DNA from: QYOJ01 sp964449285
Lineage (GTDB): Bacteria; Bacteroidota; Bacteroidia; Bacteroidales; FEN-979
Assembly: GCA_964449285.1 (NCBI GenBank)
Contig: CAYUZX010000001.1
Location: forward strand, 75,539-139,538
Direction of reading: 5' to 3'
DNA length: 64,000 nt
The notes beneath the pieces were generated by a model, which saw only the letters and a list, made by a program, of their open reading frames with translations, did not search any database and had not been told where the DNA came from. The stretch's first letter is position 1; each line of letters opens with the position of its first letter. This document shows positions 25,009 to 34,075 of this stretch, piece by piece. A program made the position numbers and the translations under genes.

Positions 25009-27072
25009 ATGATTAACGAACAACTACTCAACCCCCGCAGCATTGTTGTCGTTGGAGGCTCAAACGACAAGGAGAAACCAGGTGGTGCGGTGCTCAGGAA
25101 TTTGATCGAACAGAAATTCAGGGGAGATCTTTTTGTTATCAATCCAAAGGAGTCGGCTGTTCAGGGAATCCGCAGTTATCAGGACCCATCGCAATTGCCG
25201 AATGTAGACCTGGCAATTCTAGCTATTGCTGCAAAATATATCCCAGCAACGGTTAAGCTGCTTGCAAGGCTCAAAAATACCAGAGCTTTTATCGTATTAT
25301 CAGCGGGTTTCAGTGAAGAGAGTGAAGAAGGAAGGACTCTCGAACACGATCTGGTTGAAGCAGTAAATTCGGTGAATGGAGCTTTGATCGGTCCTAATTG
25401 CATTGGCGTGCTTACTCCCGACTATGCCGGTGTCTTTACAAAACCAATTCCTATTCTCGATCGTAGTGGCTGTGATTTCATCTCCGGGTCGGGAGCAACC
25501 GCCTGTTTTATCATGGAGGCGGGAATCCCTATTGGCCTGACATTTTCCCGGGTATTTTCGGTCGGTAACAGTGCCCAAATGGGGGTGGAGGAGGTCCTGA
25601 AATACATGGATGAGACGTATGATTCTGAGCTGAGTGCACGGACCAAATTGCTTTACATGGAGACCATCTCCAAGCCACGGATGCTCCTGAGACATGCCTC
25701 CTCGTTGATTCGTAAAGGGTGCCGGATAGCCGCCATCAAAGCCGGCACTTCCGAAGCGGGAAGCCGTGCCGCCTCTTCCCATACCGGCGCTCTGGCCAGT
25801 TCGGATGTAGCGGTGGAAGCACTATTCCGGAAAGCAGGCATCGTGAGATGTTATGGACGAGATGAATTGATCAATGTGGCATCTATCTTTCAATACCCGG
25901 CATTGCAGGGTAAGAATATGGCAATCATCACTCATGCAGGAGGACCAGCTGTGATGCTCACGGATGCCCTTTCGATGGGAGAAATGGCAGTTCCGAGGAT
26001 AGAAGGAGAGGCGGCAGATGAACTTTTGCATCAACTGTATCCTGGTTCGTCGGTAACCAACCCGATCGATTTCCTGGCAACTGGAAATGCTGAACAGCTT
26101 GGAACTATCATTGATTTTGTTGAGAATCGGTTTGATAACATTGACGGGATGGCTGTGATTTTCGGAACTCCCGGACTCACCCGCGTATTCAACGAGTATC
26201 GCGTGCTGGATAAGAAAATGAAACAATGCAAAAAACCAATCTTCCCTATCCTGCCTTCGATTCTCACTGCAGAAGAAGAGATTGATGAATTTATAGGGAG
26301 GGGACATACCTATTTCCCGAAAGAGGTCCTCTTTGGGAATGCACTCTCGATGGTTATGCATACACCTCCTCCCTCCAACCTTGATCCTGATCTTCCCGAA
26401 GTTGATACGAAAGCCATCAGGAAAATTATTGATAGCACGCAACCAGGGTATATCTCTCCTAAAGAGATTCAGGGATTGCTCGATGCATGCTGGATTCCCA
26501 GGGCTGGCGAGACAGTGGTGGCCACAGCCGAAGATGCTAAATTGGCAGCGAATGAACTGGGCTTTCCTGTTGTGATGAAGGTGGTTGGGCCGGTCCATAA
26601 ATCGGATGTTGGTGGGGTTGTATTGAATGTCACAACTGAAGAGAGGTTGCTGAACGAGTTTCACCGGATGATGCAAATCCCCTATACTACTGGCATTTTG
26701 TTCCAACCGATGCTCTCAGGAATAGAACTCTTTATTGGAGCCAAATACGAGACGGGCTTTGGGCATCTGATCCTCTGCGGGTTGGGTGGGATTTTTATCG
26801 AAGTGCTTAAGGACACCTCGGCAGGACTCTCGCCGCTTGACCAGGAGGAAGCCCTGGCGATGATCCGGCGCCTGAAAAGTTATAAAATAATCCAGGGCGT
26901 ACGTGGCCAGAAAGGAGTCAACGAGTATAAGTTTGCCGAAATCATGTTAAGACTATCTTCCTTGCTTCAGGCTGCGCCCGAGATTGTCGAACTTGATTTC
27001 AATCCCTTGCTGGGAAACGGGGATTCGATTATAGTAGTTGATGCACGGATACGCATTGAACGAGGGAAGTAA
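25009..27072 (+). CDS. acdA: ADP-forming acetate-CoA ligase (fused alpha-beta)
   Basis: The 687-residue cytoplasmic enzyme converts acetyl-CoA (or another acyl-CoA), ADP and phosphate to acetate, ATP and CoA, the last energy-yielding step in many fermenters. The CoA-binding domain (1-130; NPRSIVVVGGSNDKEKPGG), two ligase-CoA domains (with the phosphohistidine motif SSHTGALAS near 250) and the C-terminal ATP-grasp domain (about 465-687; VHKSDVGGVVLNV) follow in the usual alpha-beta order. Substrate range is not fixed by sequence. It is divergent from the kinase next to the hydrogenase locus, which suits a metabolism that disposes of electrons as H2 and carbon as acetate. Confidence 0.92.
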   Translation: MINEQLLNPRSIVVVGGSNDKEKPGGAVLRNLIEQKFRGDLFVINPKESAVQGIRSYQDPSQLPNVDLAILAIAAKYIPATVKLLARLKNTRAFIVLSAGFSEESEEGRTLEHDLVEAVNSVNGALIGPNCIGVLTPDYAGVFTKPIPILDRSGCDFISGSGATACFIMEAGIPIGLTFSRVFSVGNSAQMGVEEVLKYMDETYDSELSARTKLLYMETISKPRMLLRHASSLIRKGCRIAAIKAGTSEAGSRAASSHTGALASSDVAVEALFRKAGIVRCYGRDELINVASIFQYPALQGKNMAIITHAGGPAVMLTDALSMGEMAVPRIEGEAADELLHQLYPGSSVTNPIDFLATGNAEQLGTIIDFVENRFDNIDGMAVIFGTPGLTRVFNEYRVLDKKMKQCKKPIFPILPSILTAEEEIDEFIGRGHTYFPKEVLFGNALSMVMHTPPPSNLDPDLPEVDTKAIRKIIDSTQPGYISPKEIQGLLDACWIPRAGETVVATAEDAKLAANELGFPVVMKVVGPVHKSDVGGVVLNVTTEERLLNEFHRMMQIPYTTGILFQPMLSGIELFIGAKYETGFGHLILCGLGGIFIEVLKDTSAGLSPLDQEEALAMIRRLKSYKIIQGVRGQKGVNEYKFAEIMLRLSSLLQAAPEIVELDFNPLLGNGDSIIVVDARIRIERGK

Positions 27073-27075
27073 GAC

Positions 27076-27151
27076 GTGTGAGGAGGGAGAAGGGAGAAGG
27101 GAGAAGGGAGAAGGAAATGAAAACAATCTGGCATCTGGCATCTCGCATCTG
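27076..27151. repeat. Heptanucleotide arrays (aagggag and gcatctg types)
   Basis: Units GTGTGAG, GAGGGAG, three AAGGGAG and AAGGAAA run from 27076 to 27117; CAATCTG GCATCTG GCATCTC GCATCTG run from 27124 to 27151. They fill the whole gap between the convergent acetate-CoA ligase and rhomboid genes. Confidence 0.9.
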
Positions 27152-27152
27152 A

Positions 27153-27776
27153 TCATATCGTTATCCCAAATCCAAGCTGGTTCAGGAAGGAGAGAACGAT
27201 AGCTGGTTTTATGGCGATCGTAAATACAAGTCCGAATAAGGCTCCCCACAGATGGGCATCGTGCCCGATGTTGTCTTTTGCTCTCCGGCTCATCCAGTAT
27301 TCATAGGCAACGTAGAGCATGCCAAATAGAATGGCTGGGATGCCGATTGGTATAAAGAAAAGGTAGATCTTCTGCAGGGGAGCGATGAGGATGCTGCTAA
27401 ATAAAATCGCAGAGACTGCCCCTGAAGCGCCCACTGAACTGTAGAAAACATCGTTTTTATGTTTTCCGAATGAAGGGATGACGGATAGTAATAGCGCTCC
27501 GATGTAGAGTAGTAGAAAATAGAGGATGTATTTGCTGCTGAAATAGTATTTGTACGCTTTTTCAACCATCCCTCCGAAAGAGTAGAAGACAAACATGTTG
27601 ATAAAGAGATGAATCCAACCGGCGTGCAAAAAACCGTATGTAAAGAACCGATACCATTGTCCGCTGTGCTTGACATCATAAGCATTGAATTTACACTTGT
27701 TAAATAGAATGTCGTTGTTAAATCCAAGGATAGATAACAGTACGGTTACAGCAATAATAGCGATCGTAATTTCCAT
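27153..27776 (-). CDS. Rhomboid family intramembrane serine protease
   Basis: The 207-residue protein has six transmembrane helices. The rhomboid signatures are present: HAGWIHLFINMF in helix 2, the catalytic serine in GASGAVSAILF and the catalytic histidine in HDAHLWGALFG. It cleaves membrane-anchored substrates inside the bilayer; the substrate is unknown. It is 23 bp downstream of a membrane protein gene of the same strand. Confidence 0.92.
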   Translation of the reverse strand: MEITIAIIAVTVLLSILGFNNDILFNKCKFNAYDVKHSGQWYRFFTYGFLHAGWIHLFINMFVFYSFGGMVEKAYKYYFSSKYILYFLLLYIGALLLSVIPSFGKHKNDVFYSSVGASGAVSAILFSSILIAPLQKIYLFFIPIGIPAILFGMLYVAYEYWMSRRAKDNIGHDAHLWGALFGLVFTIAIKPAIVLSFLNQLGFGITI

Positions 27777-27799
27777 AATAAATTCTAAATTTCAGACAG

Positions 27800-28627
27800 T
27801 TATTCCGCAGCTTCTGTCTTCGGGCCCTCTTTGGTATAATCTATTTCAGAGCCGAGAACGCTGTGAGGGACCATATAGACAACAAACAGGACTATGGCCG
27901 CAGCAACAGCCCATCCCTTCTTCTCTCTCTTCCATATCTGATATATAAGAGCTACGATCCAGAAGATAAATGCTAGCAGCGATTTATTGTCGGTGAGGTC
28001 ATGTCCGAATGGCCATCCTGTCCAATAGGCATCAAACGCATATTTCTGGATCACAGGACCGAGGATCATGCCTCCCAAAGCCAGGAAAATCACAGTGAGC
28101 CACGTATAGAGATAGGAGTATTTTAATTTGAAGATTACTTCGAAAGCGGTCCTGGTGCTGAACAGCATAGCCAGGAAGATGGTGATGATATGCGTGAATA
28201 ACACGCCACGTGGCACGAACCCTTTGAATCGGATGATAGCCGGTTCTTCATTAAGCAGGTAACTCCTTCCATCTTTTATCAACGTTACATGATACATCAC
28301 TTTCCCAGCCATCTCCTGATGAGGGATGTAGCCGACCAGATTTTCACCTTGACGTTCCATGGATTTGGTATTCCATTCATCATGGCTTTTATATCGTTTT
28401 AATTTCAGCTCTCCAGTTATATCAGGATCGGAAATTTTGATCATGATAGGAGCATCATCATTTCCATCGTATGTACGAATAAGCATGTATTTATAAGGCT
28501 GACCATCAATCATAGTTTTCCCGCGAATTTCATAGGTCGGACCAGTTGTACGCTGATAGTAACCGGCAGCAACTGTGATTAAAAAAGCAAACACCCAAAG
28601 AAAAAAAGATTTCAGTTTCGGACTCAT
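27800..28627 (-). CDS. Uncharacterised membrane protein
   Basis: The 275-residue protein has an N-terminal helix (about 8-22), an extracytoplasmic beta-rich domain of some 120 residues (25-145), and four more helices to the C-terminus, ending in a charged tail. I do not recognise the family. It lies upstream of the rhomboid gene and may be cotranscribed with it. Two possible -7 boxes precede it: TACTTTTG at 28666-28673 and TAATTTTG at 28632-28639. Confidence 0.75.
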   Translation of the reverse strand: MSPKLKSFFLWVFAFLITVAAGYYQRTTGPTYEIRGKTMIDGQPYKYMLIRTYDGNDDAPIMIKISDPDITGELKLKRYKSHDEWNTKSMERQGENLVGYIPHQEMAGKVMYHVTLIKDGRSYLLNEEPAIIRFKGFVPRGVLFTHIITIFLAMLFSTRTAFEVIFKLKYSYLYTWLTVIFLALGGMILGPVIQKYAFDAYWTGWPFGHDLTDNKSLLAFIFWIVALIYQIWKREKKGWAVAAAIVLFVVYMVPHSVLGSEIDYTKEGPKTEAAE

Positions 28628-28665
28628 ATCTCAAAATTAAATAGGTATATAATTTTACGTTTGCA

Positions 28666-28673
28666 AAAGTAAT
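28666..28673 (-). promoter_or_regulatory. -7 promoter box upstream of the membrane protein-rhomboid pair
   Basis: TACTTTTG on the minus strand, 38 bp before the start codon, overlaps the last base of the NagZ/beta-lactamase gene. A second match (TAATTTTG, 28639-28632) is nearly on the start codon. Confidence 0.4.
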
Positions 28674-31615
28674 CAATTCCCAATTTCTTTTTCGAGGATC
28701 TCATACATCTTCTGGTGGATGGTTGTGCGAATATTCATCCGGGAAATTTTTGAATTGGCGGCATCAGGGTAAATCCTGTTTGATAGAAAGACGTAGATCA
28801 GCCCGTTTGCCGGATCACCCCAAATATAGGTGCCTGTAAAACCAGAGTGGCCGAAACTGGTTGAAGATGCTGACTGGCAGGTTGGGCCGTTGGGATCGTA
28901 TTCAGTCATCGGTTTGTCGAATCCCATGCCCCGGCGGCTATCTTTGCCCGGAAACTGCTTCCTGGTGAACTCCAGGATAGTGGATGGGAGCAGGTATTGT
29001 TTGCCTCCGTACTCTCCGTAATTCATCAGCATCTGAAGGATCACTGCCAGGTCGAAGGCATCACTGAATAATCCGGCATGACCTGAAACGCCACCAAGCA
29101 TGGCTGCGCCCGGATCATGCACATCTCCACGGATGACCTGTTTGCGGAAGAGCGTATCATTTTCTGTAGGCATGATCCTGGTGATCGGAATCTTGTCCAG
29201 TGGATGAAAACCAAGTGTGGTCAGCCCTAACGGGCGGTAGAAGGTGTTTTCAAGGTATTCGGGGAAGGATTTTCCCGTTTTTCGTTCGACCAGTTTCTGT
29301 AACAGGTAGAATCCGAGGTCGCTGTATTTATACTCTTTTGTATGCCGGAGTTCTGATTTGATGATCCATGTAAAAATGCTGTCATAGTAATCCCGTTTCA
29401 TGTAGAGATCTTCAGCTACCCGAATAGGGTAAAAAGGAGAAAAGATGGTATCGTAGATCTGCCTATCCGACAAACTATCCCCGATCGTTAATTGATAAAA
29501 TGGGATCCAGGCCTGAAGTCCGGCCTGATGGGCCATCACTTCTCTGATAGTGATCCGCTCTTTATCCGTACCCCTCAATTCGGGAAGGTGGATGGAAAGC
29601 GGATCATCCGGATGAATCTTTCCCTCCTCATAGAGTTTCATCATGGCGAGTGTTGTGGCTGCCAGTTTCGTCAGGGATGCAATATCATAAAGATCTGTTC
29701 TGGTCACGCAGGTTGTATCCTCGTAGGTGGGATTTCCGAAGGCTTTATAATAGAAAATTTTCCCATCTTTTGCGAAGAGAACCTGGCAACCAGGATAGGC
29801 CGCAGAGTCGATGCCATTGATGACCAGGCTGTCGATGGAGGCAAGGTCTTCAGATGGAATACCGAGCTCTTCCGGGACTACGAATTCGAGCCGTGATTTC
29901 TCTAATCTCACCCCGATGCCGGATCTGAATCCATCAGCAGTGACTGGCAATTCGCCATCAGCAGCAACACCTCCGAAAATTATCTCTGCTGCAACTTCTT
30001 CTGCTTCAGGCTGATCCTGGTATGTGACCACGATTGCTTCCAGGTTGGAGCTGTTCTTAAGGGATTGGAGGAGGTATGGGTTACCAAAGATAGACAGGAT
30101 GGATCTTTTTTTTCGGCTAATGTCACCGATGAAATTAAAAACCTGGTCAGGATTTCCAAACTGGTTGGCTGGATAGAGGTTATTTTTATGGAGTCCCATA
30201 ATGATGATGTTATATGGGGCTAGTTTCTGTAAAAGTTCGTCGAACTCTTCTGATGATGCCTGTTTTGATATTTGAAAATGGGTTATCGGTGCATACCAGC
30301 TGAGAAATTCCTGAAATGGAGTGAGTTGCGTTTCACCGATAGAGACACTGGCTATCTGGCGGCGCTGGAGGAGGGTCAGTGGAAGGAGGTTGCTCTCGTT
30401 TCTGGCCACTGTGATAGCCGATTTGTAGATCCTGCTGGTGATTCCCATGGAGGAGGCCGGATTCAGTTCGGCTGTGAGGTTTTCGAGCGCTACCGGTTGG
30501 TAAAAATCGAATCCCAGATCAAATTTGAGCCGGAGCATCTTGAGACATCGTTCGGCGATGACCGTTTGTGGGATGACTCCCTCATCGACTGCTTTACGAA
30601 TTGAGTTCACGGCTAAAGATACATTCCTGGGAAGCAGGAGGATATCGTTCCCAGCCAGGAGCGCTTTCACTTCGATCTCCCCAGGGGGAAAGAAACTGGT
30701 TACCCCTTTCATGTCGAGGGCATCAGTGATGACCACTCCCTGAAAGTTCATCTCTTCTTTCAGGAGGTTGGTTACAACAGCAGGAGAGAGGGTAGAGGCT
30801 AGGTTTGGAGTAGTATCAAATGCAGGCATGTAAAGATGCGCGATCATAATGCCGCTGATACGGTTTTTAATCACCTCCCTGAAGGGATAGAGTTCAACTG
30901 ACTCCATCCTCTCTTTAGGGTGGTGGATAACGGGCAGATCCCTGTGGGAGTCGGTGTCGGTATCACCGTGGCCCGGAAAGTGCTTTGCGACTGCAACGAT
31001 CCCGCTATTCTGCAACCCTTTCATGTAACTTACCCCTTTCCGGGCCACGGTGATAGGGTTTTCTCCGAACGATCTGAAATTGATCACCGGATTCTGCGGG
31101 TTGTTGTTCACATCCACCACCGGAGCAAGGTTCATATGGATACCCATCCGTTTACAATCCCGGGCGATAGCGGCAGCCATTTCATAAGTCAGAGAATCAT
31201 CCCGGCTTGCTCCAAGGGTTATCTGAAAAGGAAAATCGTGGACGCTATCTAGCCGCATCCCTAATCCCCACTCGGCATCGATGGCAATCAGAAGTGGGGT
31301 CCTGGCTTCCTGTTGCCACCTGTTCGTAAGTGTTGCCTGGGCAACCGGACTTCCCTGGAAAAAACAGACTCCACCAATATTATACGTTCGTATTAGGTCG
31401 GCCATGCTGTCATTGTATAAGTTGTCGCGGTTGGAGTAAGCCCTCACCACCAGAAGCTGGGCAATTTGTTCGTTGAGTGAAAGGGATCGAAATACAGAGT
31501 CAACCCACTCCTCTTTCCTGATTGTATTGTGATCGAGAGATTGATCTGCCTTGCCGGAGCTGATATCTTGGTGAAAGCCAAGAAGAAGGAGAATGAGGAT
31601 GCTTAAAATTTTCAT
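28673..31615 (-). CDS. Fused glycoside hydrolase family 3 (NagZ-like) and class C beta-lactamase-fold protein
   Basis: The 980-residue exported protein (signal peptide 1-20) joins a GH3 N-terminal domain (about 40-390) to a C-terminal serine beta-lactamase fold (about 600-975). The GH3 part has the NagZ motif KHFPGHGDTDTDSH (211-224), whose His/Asp pair is the acid/base of beta-N-acetylglucosaminidases, and ITDALDMKGV with the nucleophile Asp. The second part has SLTK (S-x-x-K), YSD and HSG in place of KTG, the pattern of the YbbE/AmpC-like hydrolases. It probably trims cell wall muropeptides outside the cytoplasm together with the NamZ-like protein at 5440-6612. A central region (400-590) resembles the GH3 C-terminal domain. 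Confidence 0.92.
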   Translation of the reverse strand: MKILSILILLLLGFHQDISSGKADQSLDHNTIRKEEWVDSVFRSLSLNEQIAQLLVVRAYSNRDNLYNDSMADLIRTYNIGGVCFFQGSPVAQATLTNRWQQEARTPLLIAIDAEWGLGMRLDSVHDFPFQITLGASRDDSLTYEMAAAIARDCKRMGIHMNLAPVVDVNNNPQNPVINFRSFGENPITVARKGVSYMKGLQNSGIVAVAKHFPGHGDTDTDSHRDLPVIHHPKERMESVELYPFREVIKNRISGIMIAHLYMPAFDTTPNLASTLSPAVVTNLLKEEMNFQGVVITDALDMKGVTSFFPPGEIEVKALLAGNDILLLPRNVSLAVNSIRKAVDEGVIPQTVIAERCLKMLRLKFDLGFDFYQPVALENLTAELNPASSMGITSRIYKSAITVARNESNLLPLTLLQRRQIASVSIGETQLTPFQEFLSWYAPITHFQISKQASSEEFDELLQKLAPYNIIIMGLHKNNLYPANQFGNPDQVFNFIGDISRKKRSILSIFGNPYLLQSLKNSSNLEAIVVTYQDQPEAEEVAAEIIFGGVAADGELPVTADGFRSGIGVRLEKSRLEFVVPEELGIPSEDLASIDSLVINGIDSAAYPGCQVLFAKDGKIFYYKAFGNPTYEDTTCVTRTDLYDIASLTKLAATTLAMMKLYEEGKIHPDDPLSIHLPELRGTDKERITIREVMAHQAGLQAWIPFYQLTIGDSLSDRQIYDTIFSPFYPIRVAEDLYMKRDYYDSIFTWIIKSELRHTKEYKYSDLGFYLLQKLVERKTGKSFPEYLENTFYRPLGLTTLGFHPLDKIPITRIMPTENDTLFRKQVIRGDVHDPGAAMLGGVSGHAGLFSDAFDLAVILQMLMNYGEYGGKQYLLPSTILEFTRKQFPGKDSRRGMGFDKPMTEYDPNGPTCQSASSTSFGHSGFTGTYIWGDPANGLIYVFLSNRIYPDAANSKISRMNIRTTIHQKMYEILEKEIGN

Positions 31616-31710
31616 GAATGGCGCAGGTTGACGTGCAGTATTGCAAAAATAACGTTTTAAATCTTATCCATTTTTATTAACAGCGGACTGGCTGAAAAAA
31701 GTAAAAGGTC

Positions 31711-31718
31711 TATCTTTG
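31711..31718 (+). promoter_or_regulatory. -7 promoter box for the transketolase operon
   Basis: TATCTTTG matches TAnnTTTG, 37 bp before ATG at 31755. The TTG inside this box was not accepted as a start codon for the gene. Confidence 0.55.
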
Positions 31719-31754
31719 AAACGTAAGGTTAATTATTTAAATATATCATTTTCA

Positions 31755-32600
31755 ATGTTATCTACCAAAGATTTATCAAACATTGCATCACAGGTCAGAA
31801 GGGATATCATCCGTATGGTAAATGGTGCATCATCAGGCCATCCGGGTGGATCGCTTGGGGCGGCCGACTTTCTGGTAGCACTCTATTTTGCTTTCATGAA
31901 GCCTGACCCCAATAAATTCTCTATTGACGGAACTAATGAGGATATCTTTTTCCTTTCGAATGGCCATATTTCTCCAGCATGGTATAGTGTTCTTGCACGG
32001 TATGGCTATTTTAAACTGGCTGAACTTGAAACATTCAGGAAGCTTGATACCAGGTTACAGGGTCACCCTTCAATCCTGGATGAGACACCTGGAGTACGAG
32101 TGGCATCCGGATCCCTGGGGCAGGGATTATCTGTAGCACTGGGTGCAGCCATCAGCAAAAAACTGAATGGCGATCCCCGAACGGTTTACTGCCTTACGGG
32201 AGATGGAGAGTTGCAGGAAGGACAGAACTGGGAAGCACTGATGTATGGTGCCGCCAAAGGAGTTGATAACATAATTGCTATCGTCGATTACAATAAAAAA
32301 CAGATAGATGGCCAGGTTGAAAAGGTCCTTTCCCTGGGAGATTTGAGAGCCAAACTGGAGTCGTTTGACTGGCTTGTAATGGAGATGAACGGGAACGACA
32401 TGGCTGAAATTCTGGAACAGTTGACAGCTGCAAAACAACAATTAAACCGAGGAAAACCCGTTATACTCATCATGCACACCCAGATGGGTTATGGTGTGGA
32501 CTTTATGCTCGGTAATCATGAGTGGCACGGTGTACCCCCTAACGATGAACAGGCAGAAAGGGCTCTTGCACAGTTGGAAGAGACGATGGGAGACTTTTAG
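31755..32600 (+). CDS. Transketolase, N-terminal subunit
   Basis: The 281-residue subunit carries the thiamine diphosphate-binding half of transketolase: GHPGGSLGAADFL, SNGHISPAWYSVLA, GSLGQGLSVALGAA and the GDGELQEGQNWEAL...DYNKKQ metal/ThDP motif. It pairs with the C-terminal subunit at 34076-35038 to move two-carbon units in the non-oxidative pentose phosphate pathway. A von Willebrand factor A protein gene lies between the two halves. ATG at 31755 chosen; a TTG at 31716 lies in the promoter box. Confidence 0.93.
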   Translation: MLSTKDLSNIASQVRRDIIRMVNGASSGHPGGSLGAADFLVALYFAFMKPDPNKFSIDGTNEDIFFLSNGHISPAWYSVLARYGYFKLAELETFRKLDTRLQGHPSILDETPGVRVASGSLGQGLSVALGAAISKKLNGDPRTVYCLTGDGELQEGQNWEALMYGAAKGVDNIIAIVDYNKKQIDGQVEKVLSLGDLRAKLESFDWLVMEMNGNDMAEILEQLTAAKQQLNRGKPVILIMHTQMGYGVDFMLGNHEWHGVPPNDEQAERALAQLEETMGDF

Positions 32601-32641
32601 CAATTACCAACCGGAGAGAACTGGAGGTCGGCATAGCCAAT

Positions 32642-32662
32642 AACGAATGAGGAATTACGAAT
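32642..32662. repeat. Heptanucleotide array (acgaat type)
   Basis: AACGAAT GAGGAAT TACGAAT, three units; the last supplies the first two bases of the start codon of the VWA gene. Confidence 0.75.
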
Positions 32663-34031
32663 GATAAAAAAGCCTGTCACGGTGCTGTTGTTCCTTTTGT
32701 CTTGTGTCATCTATGGCATCGCACAGTCACAGACTGCGAAGGAGATGGATATTCCCAAACCTGTGACGAGGATCCTCTTTGTGTTTGACGCATCGGAAAG
32801 CATGGCTGAGCACTGGCAGAGTGATACGAAATACAGGACTGCCGTTAAGGTGCTTTCTGGAATCCTCGACAGTTTGCAGGGAAACAAGAACCTTGAGCTC
32901 GGGCTGCGGGTTTACGGCCCGAAAAGGGCTCCAGGCCCCGATTGTGAGGCCTCTTTTATCATGGTACCGTTCGGTACGGATAATTTCTTGTCAATCAAGT
33001 CTGTTCTTGGCGGATTGAGTCCTGGTGGGACTACGCCTATTGCCTTTTCACTTGAGCAGGCAGCTTCGGATTTTACTCCATGCATCAGTTGCAGGAATGT
33101 AGTCATCCTTATAACTGATGGACTGGAGGCTTGTGGAGGGGATCCCTGCCAGGTTTCAAAGAGCCTTCAGCAAAAAGGTATCTTCCTGAGGCCTTTTATC
33201 GTAGGGATTGGGGAGGACATACTGACCCAGTTCAATTGCATGGGAAATTACTTCAATGCTGCAAATGAAAAAGACTACAAGCGTGCCCTTGAAACGATTG
33301 TTGCCACAACATTTAAAGAGGCTTCAGCCCAGATAAACCTGTTGGACCGGTTGGGTAATCCTACGCAAACAGATGTTCATGTTACACTATACAACACTGT
33401 TACAGGTACTGCAGCATACAGCTTCATTCACACATTAAACAAATATGGGCTCCCCGATACGCTTAAGCTGGATCCGTTGGTGACGTATGATGTGGTTGTC
33501 CAAACAATACCTCCGCTGAGAAAAGAAGCGGTTTGGATTGAGCCTGGAAAACATAATGCCATTTCTCTCGATGCGCGTCAGGGCTTCCTCAGTTTTATCA
33601 GTGAAGGGGATCAGATAGTCTCATGCATCGTTCGCAGGAGTGGGACAGGTGAGGCCATCCATGTTCAGCCCAGCAACCGTAAAGAGAAGTATCTGGCTGG
33701 AAGCTACGATATCACGGTATTGACCATGCCAAGGATGAATTTCAACAATGTGGAGATAGAGGCAGATATCTTAACCCAACTCAGGATACCTCTAACAGGG
33801 ATTGTCAACCTAAAACATACGGTGCCAGTAGTTGGTTCAATCTATATGGATACAGGAGGAGAGTTGTTGTGGGTCGATCATCTCCTGCCGGATCAGATAG
33901 ATGAAACAAGGCGCTTTCAGCCAGGGAGTTATGTTGCTGTCTATCGTTTGGAATCATCAGCCCTGCAGGAGGATACAAAGGAGAAAAGGTTTTCGGTTGA
34001 GGCTGGAAGAAAGATAGAAGTAGAATTATAG
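32661..34031 (+). CDS. Exported von Willebrand factor A domain protein
   Basis: The 456-residue protein has a signal peptide (MIKKPVTVLLFLLSCVIYGIA) and a VWA domain (about 35-220) with a complete MIDAS metal site: DASES, Thr in GGTTPIA and Asp in LITDGLEACGGDPC. The remaining 230 residues are beta-rich, Ig- or carboxypeptidase-regulatory-like, with no named family. The role is probably protein binding in the periplasm or at the surface. Its start codon overlaps a heptanucleotide array, and it separates the two transketolase genes. Confidence 0.85.
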   Translation: MIKKPVTVLLFLLSCVIYGIAQSQTAKEMDIPKPVTRILFVFDASESMAEHWQSDTKYRTAVKVLSGILDSLQGNKNLELGLRVYGPKRAPGPDCEASFIMVPFGTDNFLSIKSVLGGLSPGGTTPIAFSLEQAASDFTPCISCRNVVILITDGLEACGGDPCQVSKSLQQKGIFLRPFIVGIGEDILTQFNCMGNYFNAANEKDYKRALETIVATTFKEASAQINLLDRLGNPTQTDVHVTLYNTVTGTAAYSFIHTLNKYGLPDTLKLDPLVTYDVVVQTIPPLRKEAVWIEPGKHNAISLDARQGFLSFISEGDQIVSCIVRRSGTGEAIHVQPSNRKEKYLAGSYDITVLTMPRMNFNNVEIEADILTQLRIPLTGIVNLKHTVPVVGSIYMDTGGELLWVDHLLPDQIDETRRFQPGSYVAVYRLESSALQEDTKEKRFSVEAGRKIEVEL

Positions 34032-34036
34032 GGCAG

Positions 34037-34071
34037 GGTAGGATGTAAGATGTAAAATGTAAAAAGTAAAA
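34037..34071. repeat. Heptanucleotide array (tgtaaaa type)
   Basis: GGTAGGA TGTAAGA TGTAAAA TGTAAAA AGTAAAA, five units, end 4 bp before the start of the transketolase C-terminal subunit gene. Confidence 0.85.
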
Positions 34072-34075
34072 TCCA

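Noticed and set aside
31716..31754. TTG start of the transketolase N-terminal subunit
   Set aside because: The TTG is part of the TATCTTTG promoter box; ATG 31755 is the family start.
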